Assembly: GCA_028873695.1 (NCBI GenBank)
Contig: JAPPNU010000020.1
Span: 1 to 60,340, forward strand
Direction: 5' to 3'
Source of the DNA: Gemmatimonadota bacterium
GTDB taxonomy: Bacteria > Latescibacterota > UBA2968 > GCA-2709665
DNA: 60,340 nt
This document shows positions 16,655 through 26,187 of the stretch, piece after piece. Below the pieces are notes generated by a model. The model made no database searches and was not told the DNA's origin. It was given only the letters and a program-made list of their open reading frames with translations. The position numbers were made by a program, and so were the translations under genes. Every line of letters starts with the position of its first letter. Position 1 is the first letter of the stretch.

Positions 16655-19072
16655 CTATCGAATCGCAAACGAAACCGCAGACGTTGCCTGGCTACCCGCG
16701 ATCGCATCCGAAACCTTTACAATTAACAACTGATGACCGGGATCTGTTTTCGACATATCCAGTTCCAGGTATCCGTATTCGTCTGCCTTGTCTCCCTCGT
16801 GGTCGTACTCCACGGTCACAACCTCGGCTTGCTGTTTGACGCCGACCAACCTGCCAAGCGCTTTCAGGATCCTTACAGCCACATTACCTTTATTCAGTGA
16901 ATGTAGTTCATACGACACACGGTAATCTGTCCTGCCGAATTCATCTTTCTTCAGGCTGTAAACCTCGTAGTATATATACACCGGCTGCCCTGCGAAATAG
17001 AACAGGCTCGGATTGGGGACAACCTCGATCTCACCTTTTGTGAATTTGCTGCCACGGCTTGGACGGATCAAAGACGCCATCTCGATATCACTCACCCTCA
17101 GCGAGTCATCTCCATATGGATGTAGCACCACTTCTCGGTTGTAGACCTGGGACTTATCCGAGGATGCGTCCAGAATCTGCACGGATAGCCGATAGGTACC
17201 GGGCGCCACAGAGAGACGGTCCATCGCCGGCACGAATGAGATCTGGGTGGTGTCGATCGAACCCGACGTGTACAACTCCATATCCTCGCTCGACCGATAC
17301 ACCAGCTTGTCAGCCTCGTCGTACAGCGCCAGCCCCCGCTTTAAATATGCCACCGATCTTCCATCCGCTCCCACTCGGTAGTTAAGGTCTCGCGTTGGAA
17401 TCCCATAATAGACCTCCAATTTGACCGAGTGGTTGTCTGCCTTGAATCGGGCGGAGTCATAAAAGAAATCAAGCGGCGCCGTGGCGAAATCCTGCTCGTA
17501 ATTCTCAGGCGTCTTGCGCGCCACCCGATGCATAACCAACCCCGGATTCATCCGTTGCCAAATCAGATTCGATTTAGTCTGACTATCTTCCGCAGGATTG
17601 AATCGCCGTTTACCAGACCTTCCAAAAAAGGGTTTACCCGTGATCACATCAACCAAGGTCGGATCACCCGCGTGCGGCATCTCTGCGTACTCGTAGGGAC
17701 CTGGCCGATATTTCTGTACAAAAGTCACCTCCACGCCACCACCAACACTGGCAAATATCCAGTATTCCCATAGGCCCCGAACAGGGTATACCGGATACCC
17801 CAAAACTGTGGACAGTGTCTTAGCGTCATCCATGCCTGCCTCGCCAGCGTAAAAGTTAATCATTCGCCGACTAAGGAGGAGATGCGACAGCCCTTCGCCC
17901 GCCTGGTTCATCAGGTGGTCCTTCACAGCCAGAACATTGGGTTGCGTCTCGAATCGGATGTTTTCCGACGCGCTTATGTGATCCGGCTTTCCATAACGCA
18001 CGTACACCTCCCCGCGCGCGTCCCAGGGGAACTCATGCTCGCCGAAGTGCTCTCGTGCAAAGGCCACACGGCGGCAGTGTTCTATCCACCGTTCGTTGGC
18101 CAAAGTCGCCGGCGCGGGGTCCCGCCCGGCCCAGAACGCCTCGGATAACGCCTGCCGCTCGTCTATGGCCGCCTCCTGGAAACGACTCAAATCCTCGCCT
18201 AACGCCACCAGGCTCAAATCATAGTAGACGGCCCGTTCCTCCGGTTCCAACCCTTCGATATACGCATCCAGCGGCGTGTCGGCAAGATCGTGGTCCCGGG
18301 CTGACTGATGCACCTCCGCCAGTTCCAGTAACGCGCGCCGTTGATATGCATTGGTCGTACCCACAACCGGTTTGAGCATCGCCAGCGCCTCATCCGTACG
18401 TCCCGATTGCTTCAACAATTGACCGAGAAACGTCCGTGCACCGAAATGCCCCGGATTTACTTCGAGCTGCCGCCGGTACGCTTCCTCCGCCTTCCCGGCA
18501 TTTCGATATCGTCCTGCCTCACCGTGCGTATAGATCCTCCCAATCTGGAACCATGCATCGGCATGTTCCGGGTCGACTTTCACCAGCTTCTCATAGGTAT
18601 CCAACTCCTTGGTATCCCCAATCTCGCGGTACACCGCTGCGAGATTGACATAAGCCTCGATATAGCTTCGGTCTGCCTGGTACGCGCTTCGGAAATACTT
18701 GATCGCCCAATCCAACATCTTGTCGGTGTTGCGAAATACCATTCCAAGGCCATTCAGGGCGGGGGCGTAGTTCTCGCGCTTCCTCAGCGCCTGGCGAAAG
18801 GCCTTTTCTGCCTTCTTCAGGTCTCCCGACTTGAGGTGGACGTGACCCAACCCCACGTGTGACGGCGTATGTTTCGGGTTGATCATTAGCACAGACTGAA
18901 ACCGGGCAGCGGCGGCGACCAGTGAGTCCCGTTCCGCCAGCTGCGTTCCCCTTTGATACAGCAGATCAATTCGAGCAGCATCCTCCAGGGACAAAGCGTG
19001 CAACGTTGTCCCAAACGTTGTAATGAGGAATGCGATCGCGGTTACAGGCATCCATGTAAAAACCGGTTTCAT
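16655..19072 (-). CDS. Exported TPR/GWxTD protein, short class A form
   Basis: The product has 805 residues; ATG at 19072, AAGGG upstream. Signal peptide about 1-26 (AIAFLITTFGTTLHA). It has no N-terminal propeller; classical TPRs run directly from about residue 32 to 250 (AARFQSVLMINPKHTPSHVG, AFRQALRKRENYAPALNGLG, AEEAYRRQLEVNPGHFGART). The GWxTD-like module at about 310-370 has AFWAGRDPAPATLANERWIE and PWDARGEVYVRYGKPDHIS. The C-terminal half carries VYIYYEVYSLKKDEFGRTD. It appears to be the minimal version of class A, with TPRs in the place of the propeller-plus-TPR region of the 1100-1260 residue proteins. Expressed in the same direction as its neighbours, about 185 bases from the class B gene. 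Confidence 0.85.
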   Translation of the reverse strand: MKPVFTWMPVTAIAFLITTFGTTLHALSLEDAARIDLLYQRGTQLAERDSLVAAAARFQSVLMINPKHTPSHVGLGHVHLKSGDLKKAEKAFRQALRKRENYAPALNGLGMVFRNTDKMLDWAIKYFRSAYQADRSYIEAYVNLAAVYREIGDTKELDTYEKLVKVDPEHADAWFQIGRIYTHGEAGRYRNAGKAEEAYRRQLEVNPGHFGARTFLGQLLKQSGRTDEALAMLKPVVGTTNAYQRRALLELAEVHQSARDHDLADTPLDAYIEGLEPEERAVYYDLSLVALGEDLSRFQEAAIDERQALSEAFWAGRDPAPATLANERWIEHCRRVAFAREHFGEHEFPWDARGEVYVRYGKPDHISASENIRFETQPNVLAVKDHLMNQAGEGLSHLLLSRRMINFYAGEAGMDDAKTLSTVLGYPVYPVRGLWEYWIFASVGGGVEVTFVQKYRPGPYEYAEMPHAGDPTLVDVITGKPFFGRSGKRRFNPAEDSQTKSNLIWQRMNPGLVMHRVARKTPENYEQDFATAPLDFFYDSARFKADNHSVKLEVYYGIPTRDLNYRVGADGRSVAYLKRGLALYDEADKLVYRSSEDMELYTSGSIDTTQISFVPAMDRLSVAPGTYRLSVQILDASSDKSQVYNREVVLHPYGDDSLRVSDIEMASLIRPSRGSKFTKGEIEVVPNPSLFYFAGQPVYIYYEVYSLKKDEFGRTDYRVSYELHSLNKGNVAVRILKALGRLVGVKQQAEVVTVEYDHEGDKADEYGYLELDMSKTDPGHQLLIVKVSDAIAGSQATSAVSFAIR

Positions 19073-19419
19073 TCATCAGCCCTTTTCGAGGGAAGGAGAA
19101 CGCCAATCACAAAATCGGGGAAAAAACATAAGCCATGCGTATCCGAGTCCCCGCCGTCTTTTTCATCCACCCTGCCTTTCCTTCCCAAAAGACACACCGC
19201 AGGCCGGATGGGTTCAAAAAAACCGCAATCGAAAAGAGCCCGGATGGCACCCCTTCCGGACTCTTGTCTCGCCACAGGATCTCTTGTTTTCCCTGTGGCC
19301 TTTCACGGACGGCACGTCGCTGGCAGATATTCAGCTGCGTGATCCACCTGGCCCCAGGTCGTTATTCTCAGCAGCAGCCAATCTGGCAAAAGTGAACTCG
19401 CGAGACCGTTTGACGGTCG

Positions 19420-19755
19420 AATCACTCCCCCCTTGAGGGGGAGTCGCAGAAGCCGAGCCCGTCCCTGAGCCAGAGTTCGCCGAACTTGCCAAAGTGCTGT
19501 TGAATCGCGGGCATTTCGACAAGCTCAATGACCACCCGGTATTTGGTTTATTGGACGTCATCAGGCCGCTGTTAGGAGACCCATAACCTGCCCTGCGCCT
19601 GCGATCCCTAGCCCTTGTCCTGAGCTTGCTTGCATTGAGCTCGGTCCCTGAGCTTGTCGAAGGGTGTCGAAATGTCGAAGGGTCGAAGGCGTTGCTCTGA
19701 GCTTGTCGAAGGGACCGGCGACGGCTGATGCGGTGGGGGGTGATTTCAATTCCTG
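19420..19755. repeat. Composite dispersed repeat (CTTCGACAAGCTCAGG family), copy 1
   Basis: The gap 19073-19839 holds no convincing gene. In it are GAATCACTCCCCCCTTGAGG followed by GGGAGTCGCAGAAGCCGAG near 19420, several TGAGCTTGTCGAAGGG units near 19650-19710, and CGGTGGGGGGTGATTTCAAT near 19730. The same elements in reverse order and orientation occur at 53375-53505. Confidence 0.75.
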
Positions 19756-19839
19756 AATGTAAGAAAACGGCACAAAGTAACGGGCGGGTTTGCAGGATTC
19801 GGTGTAAATCAGGTCTCGATCTCCGGCGGAAACCGGCGA

Positions 19840-20574
19840 TCAATAACCCAGAACGCTGTAGCTGCCGTCCAGAATCAGGCGACCCGACACGTACACTCCC
19901 AGCAGCGCGAAAAGCACCCATGGCGCATTCAGTGCGCCGATATAGACGTACAGTTCGCCCCTGGTGATGTGGCGCTGCCGCCGGGCCATGAAGAAACTGA
20001 CCCAGTAGACGGAGGTCACGTAGGACCATTGCCAGGACAGCGCCAGCCCAACAATGCCGGCAAGTACGGCCGGCATGAAGTCGACGGTACAGGCGGCGTA
20101 AAGAATCAACGTTGGAACCGGCGTCACAAAACCGTTGGCGACGTCAGCATTGAAACCCCATGAACGACGATCCGAAAAGGACCCGTCGAACAGCGAATAC
20201 GTCGCCCACACATCCGCCCAGACCGTTGGGGACAGCATCCGTCTGAACGGCACTTTGGCGCAGAGGAACTCGACTGCAGGCGTCCGGCCGGTTTCACGCT
20301 GCCGGCTGCGCCAATACCCGGCGCGCGTTTCCACGTAGTCACGCCTCAGGAACAGACAGATCTCCCAATAGCAAATCACCAGATTGCTCGCGAAAAACAG
20401 ACTCAGCAGACAATGGATGACGTTGAGATCGCCTCGGAGGTGGTAACGAGTACCAATGCCGATAATCGCCAGCAGCGCGATCGCCAGCGCCGCAAACAGT
20501 CCGGCCGGCATCCCCCAACCGGTCTTGCGCGTGCTTTGGTCCGGAGCCGTTCGATTGGGGTCGAATTCACTCAT
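19840..20574 (-). CDS. Polytopic membrane protein of unknown function
   Basis: The product has 244 residues; ATG at 20574. About five to six hydrophobic segments can be seen: GLFAALAIALLAIIGIG, VIHCLLSLFFASNLVICYWE, TLILYAACTVDFMPAVLAG, VGLALSWQWSYVTSVYWVSF and LNAPWVLFALLGVYVSGRLI. The loops hold the charged stretch RRDYVETRAGYWRSRQRET and MARRQRHITRGE. I do not recognise the family and see no catalytic motif. It is the only integral membrane protein in the left array, lying between a GWxTD tail remnant and the short class A GWxTD gene, and could be unrelated to the array. Confidence 0.7.
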   Translation of the reverse strand: MSEFDPNRTAPDQSTRKTGWGMPAGLFAALAIALLAIIGIGTRYHLRGDLNVIHCLLSLFFASNLVICYWEICLFLRRDYVETRAGYWRSRQRETGRTPAVEFLCAKVPFRRMLSPTVWADVWATYSLFDGSFSDRRSWGFNADVANGFVTPVPTLILYAACTVDFMPAVLAGIVGLALSWQWSYVTSVYWVSFFMARRQRHITRGELYVYIGALNAPWVLFALLGVYVSGRLILDGSYSVLGY

Positions 20575-20839
20575 TCCTTATTCCCCGCCGTCGAGGGCGT
20601 TCGCACCCTGTTTTATGATCTGATGCCGAAACACCGGTGCAAAGGGAGGACGTGACTGTGGCGTGGCGAACATCCCCATATAGGTAGAAACAGGAAAAAC
20701 CTATTGGAGTACTCACCCCACAGAAACGAAAAACCCCATGCTCCAAAGTATCTTGGCAAAAAAACCGAATCGTGGAATTCGGAACGCGTCTGTTGAAGCC
20801 GGATTAACGGTGTTCCTGAGAAACTTCCGATATGTTCGC

Positions 20840-20912
20840 TTAATCCGTCTTCGAGATCACAAAACCGGCGTCTTTTCCACGGATTCCCCGCTGTTCCTGT
20901 CGTGGATCAAGA
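20840..20912 (-). pseudogene. Second remnant C-terminus of a GWxTD protein
   Basis: The minus strand encodes DRNSGESVEK in one frame and KDAGFVISKTD-stop in the next. Joined by one inserted base they give DRNSGESVE-KDAGFVIS, matching the end of the intact class A proteins (DRNSGETAEKDVVFVIAR). On the plus strand the block CCGCTGTTCCTGTC is shared with 7271-7284 and 22331-22344. It lies just past the 3' end of the Kelch gene 20955-22049. The rest of the gap 20575-20954 shows nothing else recognisable. Confidence 0.65.
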
Positions 20913-20954
20913 CCGGTATTAGGTGTCCACCCCTCATCCGCACGCCCGCCGCGC

Positions 20955-22049
20955 CTAAGGTCTGTACGCCAGGATCTGATCCAGGGTTTCTCCGTTTCTT
21001 GATCCGCCAATAACCAGCACACGCCCGTCGCGAAGCACCGTCACGCTATACAGCCTGTAGTCTAGCCCGATACTGTGGCCTGTGGGATGAAATGTCCCGT
21101 TTTCCGGGTCGTAGAGTACCGCCTCGCCACTGCGGAGGATGAAAAATACATCCCCTGTATTCAACACGGCGGCCGCTCGAATCTGCTCGTTGCCGGGACT
21201 GCCAGCCTGCGAAAACATCCCGTTGGAGGGGTCGTAACGCTCAGCGGCCGTCACCTGCGTCGGAGACGCTGGATCGCCTTTTCTGCCGCCTGCAATGAAC
21301 ACGCTGCCGCCCGGAAGCAGCAGCGCCACATGTCCGAACCGTTCGTGCGACAGACTCCCGATCTTCGTGATGACATTGGACGACGGATCGTAGATTTCAG
21401 AATCTCTAACCGCACGATCGGTGATTCCGCCGGTAATCAAAGCCCGCCCATCGCGCAGCATTGTCGCCGTATAAGCCCCGCGAGGGACCGCCAGCCTGTT
21501 CTTGAATTCAAACTCACCCGTTTCCGGGTCTATAGTCCAGATCGTACCGGATCGACCGAATGCAAGGATCTTTCCATTTGAAAGTACCATAGACCTGGAG
21601 ATCTTTTCGAATGCGGGATTGAATTGAATTGGCGTAAATTCGCCGGTTCGTGGATTGAATATTTCCACCGGGTACGTCTTTGAACGGGTATGCTGAGTCG
21701 CGCTTGCAAATACAACCCGACCGTCAAGCAGCAATGTCCCCTCGTCGCCCATTCGTGCGGTCGACATGCTGCGGGTTGCTCTGGAGGATCCGGTTTCGGG
21801 ATCAAAAATCTCCGCACTGGTATGATAGGTCGAATATGCGCAGGTCCCACCCGCCGCGGCGCCTCCACCGATCAGTACCCTTCCGTCCCGCAACAATATC
21901 GAATAATGCCCGTGACGCTTGTCCGTCATGTGTCCCGCGACTTCAAAGCCGTTCCGTTCGCTCTTCGCCTCCGGGGACGTCGGCACGGGCGAACCGCAAC
22001 CCATCAGGCTCGAGACAATTGCCAGTGCGGAAATCATCCTGACGGTCAT
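20955..22049 (-). CDS. Kelch-repeat lipoprotein
   Basis: The product has 364 residues. The ATG at 22049 is chosen because GAGGAAGGA lies before it and the protein then starts MTVRMISALAIVSSLMGC, a lipoprotein signal with lipobox LMGC; the open frame extends 33 bases further without support. Blades: YSILLRDGRVLIGGG, EGTLLLDGRVVFASA, SMVLSNGKILAFG, TATMLRDGRALITGG, VALLLPGGSVFIAGG and SVTVLRDGRVLVIGG. It is the sister of the Kelch protein at 5510-6592 (shared PVPTSPEA and GFEVAGHMT-like start of the mature protein). It follows the class A GWxTD gene 22286-26074 by about 236 bases that contain the duplicated CTCTCCCC block. Confidence 0.88.
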   Translation of the reverse strand: MTVRMISALAIVSSLMGCGSPVPTSPEAKSERNGFEVAGHMTDKRHGHYSILLRDGRVLIGGGAAAGGTCAYSTYHTSAEIFDPETGSSRATRSMSTARMGDEGTLLLDGRVVFASATQHTRSKTYPVEIFNPRTGEFTPIQFNPAFEKISRSMVLSNGKILAFGRSGTIWTIDPETGEFEFKNRLAVPRGAYTATMLRDGRALITGGITDRAVRDSEIYDPSSNVITKIGSLSHERFGHVALLLPGGSVFIAGGRKGDPASPTQVTAAERYDPSNGMFSQAGSPGNEQIRAAAVLNTGDVFFILRSGEAVLYDPENGTFHPTGHSIGLDYRLYSVTVLRDGRVLVIGGSRNGETLDQILAYRP

Positions 22050-22091
22050 CGAATGTCCTTCCTCGGTGTCGCGACCTCTCAACCCAGCCCC

Positions 22092-22175
22092 TCAGACCTC
22101 TCTCCCCGGCCCTCTCTCCTACCAGGAGAGAGGGAGCAAAAACAGGCTTCGCGTGCCGGTCATTGACAGACACTC
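22092..22175. repeat. Duplicated intergenic block with CTCTCCCC hairpin unit, copy 2
   Basis: This is nearly identical to 6955-7046, including the AGGAGAGAGGG hairpin and CGTGCCGGTCATTGACAGAC. It shows that the Kelch plus GWxTD neighbourhood was duplicated together with its spacer. Confidence 0.85.
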
Positions 22176-22285
22176 TGATCGAAAGGAAATCGCCATCCGG
22201 CACATCACAATGCGTGTCCAGCCACCCATCAACATTCCCCCTTCCTCTCAGGAAGGGGGTTAGGGGGTAGGTCCCATCGACCGAG

Positions 22286-25200
22286 CTATCGCGCGATCAC
22301 AAACACCACGTCTTTCTCCGCCGTTTCGCCGCTGTTCCTGTCTTCGATTGATACCTTCAGCGAGTATCGGCCCGGAGCCTGTTCGGCGAGATCCAATTCA
22401 ACATATTCAACTTCCTGCGCCGCCTCCCCCTGCTGTTCGTAGGTGACGGCCAGTTCCTCGCGTATACCGGTTCGCCAGCGGAAGAGGCGGGAGATGTTGC
22501 TGATCGTACCCGGTATATCTCTGGATGTGATCGTGTGGGATACCGTGTAATTCGTCTGCCCGAACGCGTCTTTCGCCAGGTTGTATATTTCGTAGTAGAC
22601 GAAGACGCCCTGGCCTTTCTTGAACGTCCGCGACGGCATTGGAACGACGTTCAGGTCTCCCTTGTTGAACGGGCTGTCCGCTCTTTCCGCTGACACCTTC
22701 CAGGCCAGTTCCAGGTCGCTGATTTGCAGCCGGTCCTCTCGATACGGCTCCACAACAACCTGCTGGCTGTAGGCGCCCATGCGTCCTCTGAGCCGGTCCT
22801 GCGACCTCACCTCCAGACGGTAGGCGCCGGGCAACAGGTTCAGCTTCAGCACGCCGGGAACCTGGATGCCCTCTCCGGCCTGGTTTCCTTTCGCCTCGTA
22901 CGTCAATCCATCCGATTGCCGGTAGACCGTGTCCAGCGAGGATGAGATCAGCGCCGCATGGTGCGTGAGCACCTGACGCGTGACGTCCTTTTCCGAATCG
23001 TAGTGGGCAGGCAGGATGGGGACCCCGTAGTAGATTTCCAGGAGGCTCCGGTCATCCTCGCCCCTGAAGTCAGCCAGTGAATAGTGGAAGTCGAGAGGCG
23101 CCGACTCCTCTTCCGGCGCATAGTAATTGGGTGTTGCACGTGCCGCTCGCTTGTAGATCTCTCTTGGAGAGTGGGTTCTTAACTTTGCGGTCTGGCCGAG
23201 GTCAATGTCACCCCGGTTGGGCGGCATCGGGGCGTATTCGTACGTTCCGGCGCCGAATTCGTCCGTAAAGGTGATTTCAAGGCCGCCGCCCACGTTTGTA
23301 TAGATCCACGTTTCCCACGGGATGGTGCTCATGTCTTCGCCGGAAGTAACCGGTTGATAGTTGCCAAACCCCAGTCGCTTGTCCATATCCATGAGCCCCA
23401 GCTTGACGGTATCCATAACGTCCTCCACCGGTACGGGTCCCTCAAACCCTCCACCCCCACCGGAGAATTCATCCCCACCTCCGGAACTACCGCCTTCGCC
23501 GGGCGGTCCCGCATTACCCCTACGCAGACCCGGGGGTTCCGCTTCTCGAAATTCGTACCATTCGCCCTCCAGTCGTCGCTTGCCGCGTATGGGAAAGACC
23601 GGCCCCGTAAACGTCTCTCCCATTCCATCGCCGCCGTAGATGCCCGCGGCGAGGCGTTCCTTGACCCGCTGAACGGCCAGGCTTTGTTTGTAGTTGGGCC
23701 GATCGGACCTGGAACGGTGGTCCGGTTCTCCAAACCGGATGTAGACCTCGCCTCTGACGTCCCACGGCTGTTTGTTTTCCGAGAATTCCGTGAGCGCCTG
23801 CCAGACACGACGGTAGTGTTCCAGCAGGCGTTCGTTTACCGGCGTGGACAGGTCCGGATCGCGGTCGTTCCAGAACCGTTTCAGGAATGCGGCCCGTTCA
23901 CGCTCGGGAGTATCGTTGAATTCGGCCAATTCTTCCGATGACGAGACCAGGCGGATATCTTCGCACAAACCACGCTCATCCGGCGCGAGTTTTTTTACGT
24001 AGTCCTGAAAGAACTCCATTGCCATGTCGGCCTTTCCCTGCTTCATGGACGCCTGCGCGACAATGGGCATCAGTTCAATGGCATCGGGGTTCTCCTCGAC
24101 GAAACCCAGCAGCTTCGCCATGATTTTTTCGTAGTCTTCGATCATCAGATACGCGACGCCCAGCCGGCTGCGCAGGCTGGAATCGCCGGGTCTCAGCGCC
24201 ATATATCGGGTGTACCAGACAATGGCCTGTTCGTAGTCCTTCCAGAAATCGGCGTACCACTCGCCCATCAGGCGATAGGCGTCAGCGTAGTTCGGGTCGA
24301 GCTCCAGCACCCGGTCGACCGCGCGGCCCACGTCGTACTCATTCATCAGGTATCGCAGCCTGGCGATCTGATATCGGGCGTCCACGTACCCGTGGTCACG
24401 GGCAAGGGCCTCCTGGAAATAGTGGATGGCCAGGTTGCGTTCCTTCGGAATCTCCGCGTAGACCAGACCCACACCGTAGTATGCCCTGGCGCCACCCTGT
24501 AGAGAGATCGCTTTCTTGAAGGCCCACATCGCGCGCTTGTAGTCTTCCGCCTTGTAGTACGCATGACCGAGTTCGATATGGAGAGGCGCGTCCTTCGGGC
24601 GCTGGATGGCCACGAGCTGGAAGAGGGCGGCCGCCTCCCGCAGCCGGTCCTCTCTGGTCCGCCGCACCACCACGGCGAAGAGGGAGTCGACCGTCTCAGA
24701 ACGCATGTCCACCGCCTCGAGGCTTCGTCCGTCCGGCGCCTCCGTCAGGTGTAGATACCGGTCCGGGTGCCGGAAACATGCCAGAACCGGCATGCCGGGT
24801 GCGGCATCCGGCCTGTAGAGATGTTCGATCAACGGCTCCGAATCAGAAGTTGCCGGGCAGCTGAAGACAATGTCGAGGACTTCCTTGTCTCGCCTGAGTT
24901 CCGGTTCGCTGGACGCCTGCACGTCTACATTCTGTTTCACCCACGCGTACAGAACACTGTGTTCATTCGGAAGCGCGCCGTGCTTTTCAGCGTAGCGCCC
25001 TGCCATGTCGTTCAACACGAGCAGGTGTTCCAGGCAGGCACGTTCTCCTGCAGCGGCACCGGTTCTCAGCTGTTGCTCGCGCAGCGTCGCCACGTACGCA
25101 AGGCAGCTTGCTTTCGAGATCCGGAGGTTCTTGTGATGTTTATGGAACCCCGCGAACATCCGCTCCACGGCCTTTCGCGCGTCCTTCTCCCTGTGGCGGT

Positions 25201-26074
25201 CCGCCCGGTGAACTGCCGAATTCATCCGGCTTAACCGGATCATCCCTCTCTGGAGTTCAGCCAGCGCCCGTTGTAACGAGACCTGATCGCGAGCGTCCGG
25301 AGTGGATTCGAATTCGGCGCGCGGGGTCTCCGCAGTGGCACGAACGACGGCGGCGTCGGACGCGGCTTCAGAACCCGTTTCTCCGGTTTCCACGTGTATG
25401 AACTTCACGTCTTCCGACGTCGAATCACTCTCCACAAAGTAGACCTTCTCGCCGTCTCCGGACCAGCGCGGGGCGTCGGTTGTCATGGCATTCGAGAGTT
25501 GCGTTGCCCGGCCCGCCCGGTCGACCCTCCAGAGACCCGGTTGACCCCAGTCCACCAGCGCGTCCCACTCGCCCCGAACCGCGAGAAAATCGCCTTCGGG
25601 CGAGAGGGCAAGGTCCAATGGATTGAGCTCGGGAGGGAGCGGCCAGCGGGATTCGTCCGATCCGTCGACCGCGAGCACCCAGATCCGATTCTTCACGATC
25701 GGCAGGCTGCGGCCGCCCGAGAGATACGATCCGAAGGCAGGATATCTGAGGCTGCGCTCGAGATAGACGAGCGCGCTGCCATCCGGCAGGAATCCGAGCG
25801 ATCCCGAAGCGCCCGGATAGGTCCTGATCCTTTCGCGAATGCCGCCGCTGTCTCGGGACAGCCATATTTCCGTCAGCAACGCCCGCCGCGTGCCCTGTTG
25901 GACGGCGTACGCGCGCATCTGGCCATTTGGTGACATCACAGGTCGGATCTCCGCTGAAGCGGGGGGTTGCGGGTACAACAGCATTGCCGCAAGCAACACC
26001 GTCCCATACGACAATCCCGTACCGGGAGTCGCCCGTGCGGTATCAAGATTCTTTGTCGTCTTAGAATCGACCAT
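22286..26074 (-). CDS. Large exported propeller-TPR/GWxTD protein (class A)
   Basis: The product is about 1262 residues from the ATG at 26074 (GGATAGG upstream); the frame is open another 96 bases through an AT-rich stretch that I take as leader. Signal region: TGLSYGTVLLAAMLLYPQ ending PASAE. Residues about 45-240 look like a WD40/TolB-type propeller (MSPNGQMRAYAVQQ, GFLPDGSALVYLERS, APRWSGDGEKVYFVES). A helical region precedes TPRs at about 490-690 (LHIELGHAYYKAEDYKRAMW, AIHYFQEALARDHGYVDARY). The GWxTD module is near 735-790 (FLKRFWNDRDPDLSTPVNER, PWDVRGEVYIRFGEPDH), followed by a Gly-rich linker at about 860 (EGGSSGGGDEFSGGGGGFEG), then beta-rich sequence with FVYYEIYNLAKDAFGQT. Closest to 31649-35389; together with the downstream Kelch gene it forms the duplicated module. 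Confidence 0.87.
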   Translation of the reverse strand: MVDSKTTKNLDTARATPGTGLSYGTVLLAAMLLYPQPPASAEIRPVMSPNGQMRAYAVQQGTRRALLTEIWLSRDSGGIRERIRTYPGASGSLGFLPDGSALVYLERSLRYPAFGSYLSGGRSLPIVKNRIWVLAVDGSDESRWPLPPELNPLDLALSPEGDFLAVRGEWDALVDWGQPGLWRVDRAGRATQLSNAMTTDAPRWSGDGEKVYFVESDSTSEDVKFIHVETGETGSEAASDAAVVRATAETPRAEFESTPDARDQVSLQRALAELQRGMIRLSRMNSAVHRADRHREKDARKAVERMFAGFHKHHKNLRISKASCLAYVATLREQQLRTGAAAGERACLEHLLVLNDMAGRYAEKHGALPNEHSVLYAWVKQNVDVQASSEPELRRDKEVLDIVFSCPATSDSEPLIEHLYRPDAAPGMPVLACFRHPDRYLHLTEAPDGRSLEAVDMRSETVDSLFAVVVRRTREDRLREAAALFQLVAIQRPKDAPLHIELGHAYYKAEDYKRAMWAFKKAISLQGGARAYYGVGLVYAEIPKERNLAIHYFQEALARDHGYVDARYQIARLRYLMNEYDVGRAVDRVLELDPNYADAYRLMGEWYADFWKDYEQAIVWYTRYMALRPGDSSLRSRLGVAYLMIEDYEKIMAKLLGFVEENPDAIELMPIVAQASMKQGKADMAMEFFQDYVKKLAPDERGLCEDIRLVSSSEELAEFNDTPERERAAFLKRFWNDRDPDLSTPVNERLLEHYRRVWQALTEFSENKQPWDVRGEVYIRFGEPDHRSRSDRPNYKQSLAVQRVKERLAAGIYGGDGMGETFTGPVFPIRGKRRLEGEWYEFREAEPPGLRRGNAGPPGEGGSSGGGDEFSGGGGGFEGPVPVEDVMDTVKLGLMDMDKRLGFGNYQPVTSGEDMSTIPWETWIYTNVGGGLEITFTDEFGAGTYEYAPMPPNRGDIDLGQTAKLRTHSPREIYKRAARATPNYYAPEEESAPLDFHYSLADFRGEDDRSLLEIYYGVPILPAHYDSEKDVTRQVLTHHAALISSSLDTVYRQSDGLTYEAKGNQAGEGIQVPGVLKLNLLPGAYRLEVRSQDRLRGRMGAYSQQVVVEPYREDRLQISDLELAWKVSAERADSPFNKGDLNVVPMPSRTFKKGQGVFVYYEIYNLAKDAFGQTNYTVSHTITSRDIPGTISNISRLFRWRTGIREELAVTYEQQGEAAQEVEYVELDLAEQAPGRYSLKVSIEDRNSGETAEKDVVFVIAR

Positions 26075-26187
26075 CTTGCCTATCCCAGCTATTTTTTTTG
26101 AAGAAAAATTCCTGAAGTACAATACTCCAGGACACTTGACCAACGACAATCTGCTTAAGAATGCCTGCACATCCCGTTGCGTACGGC

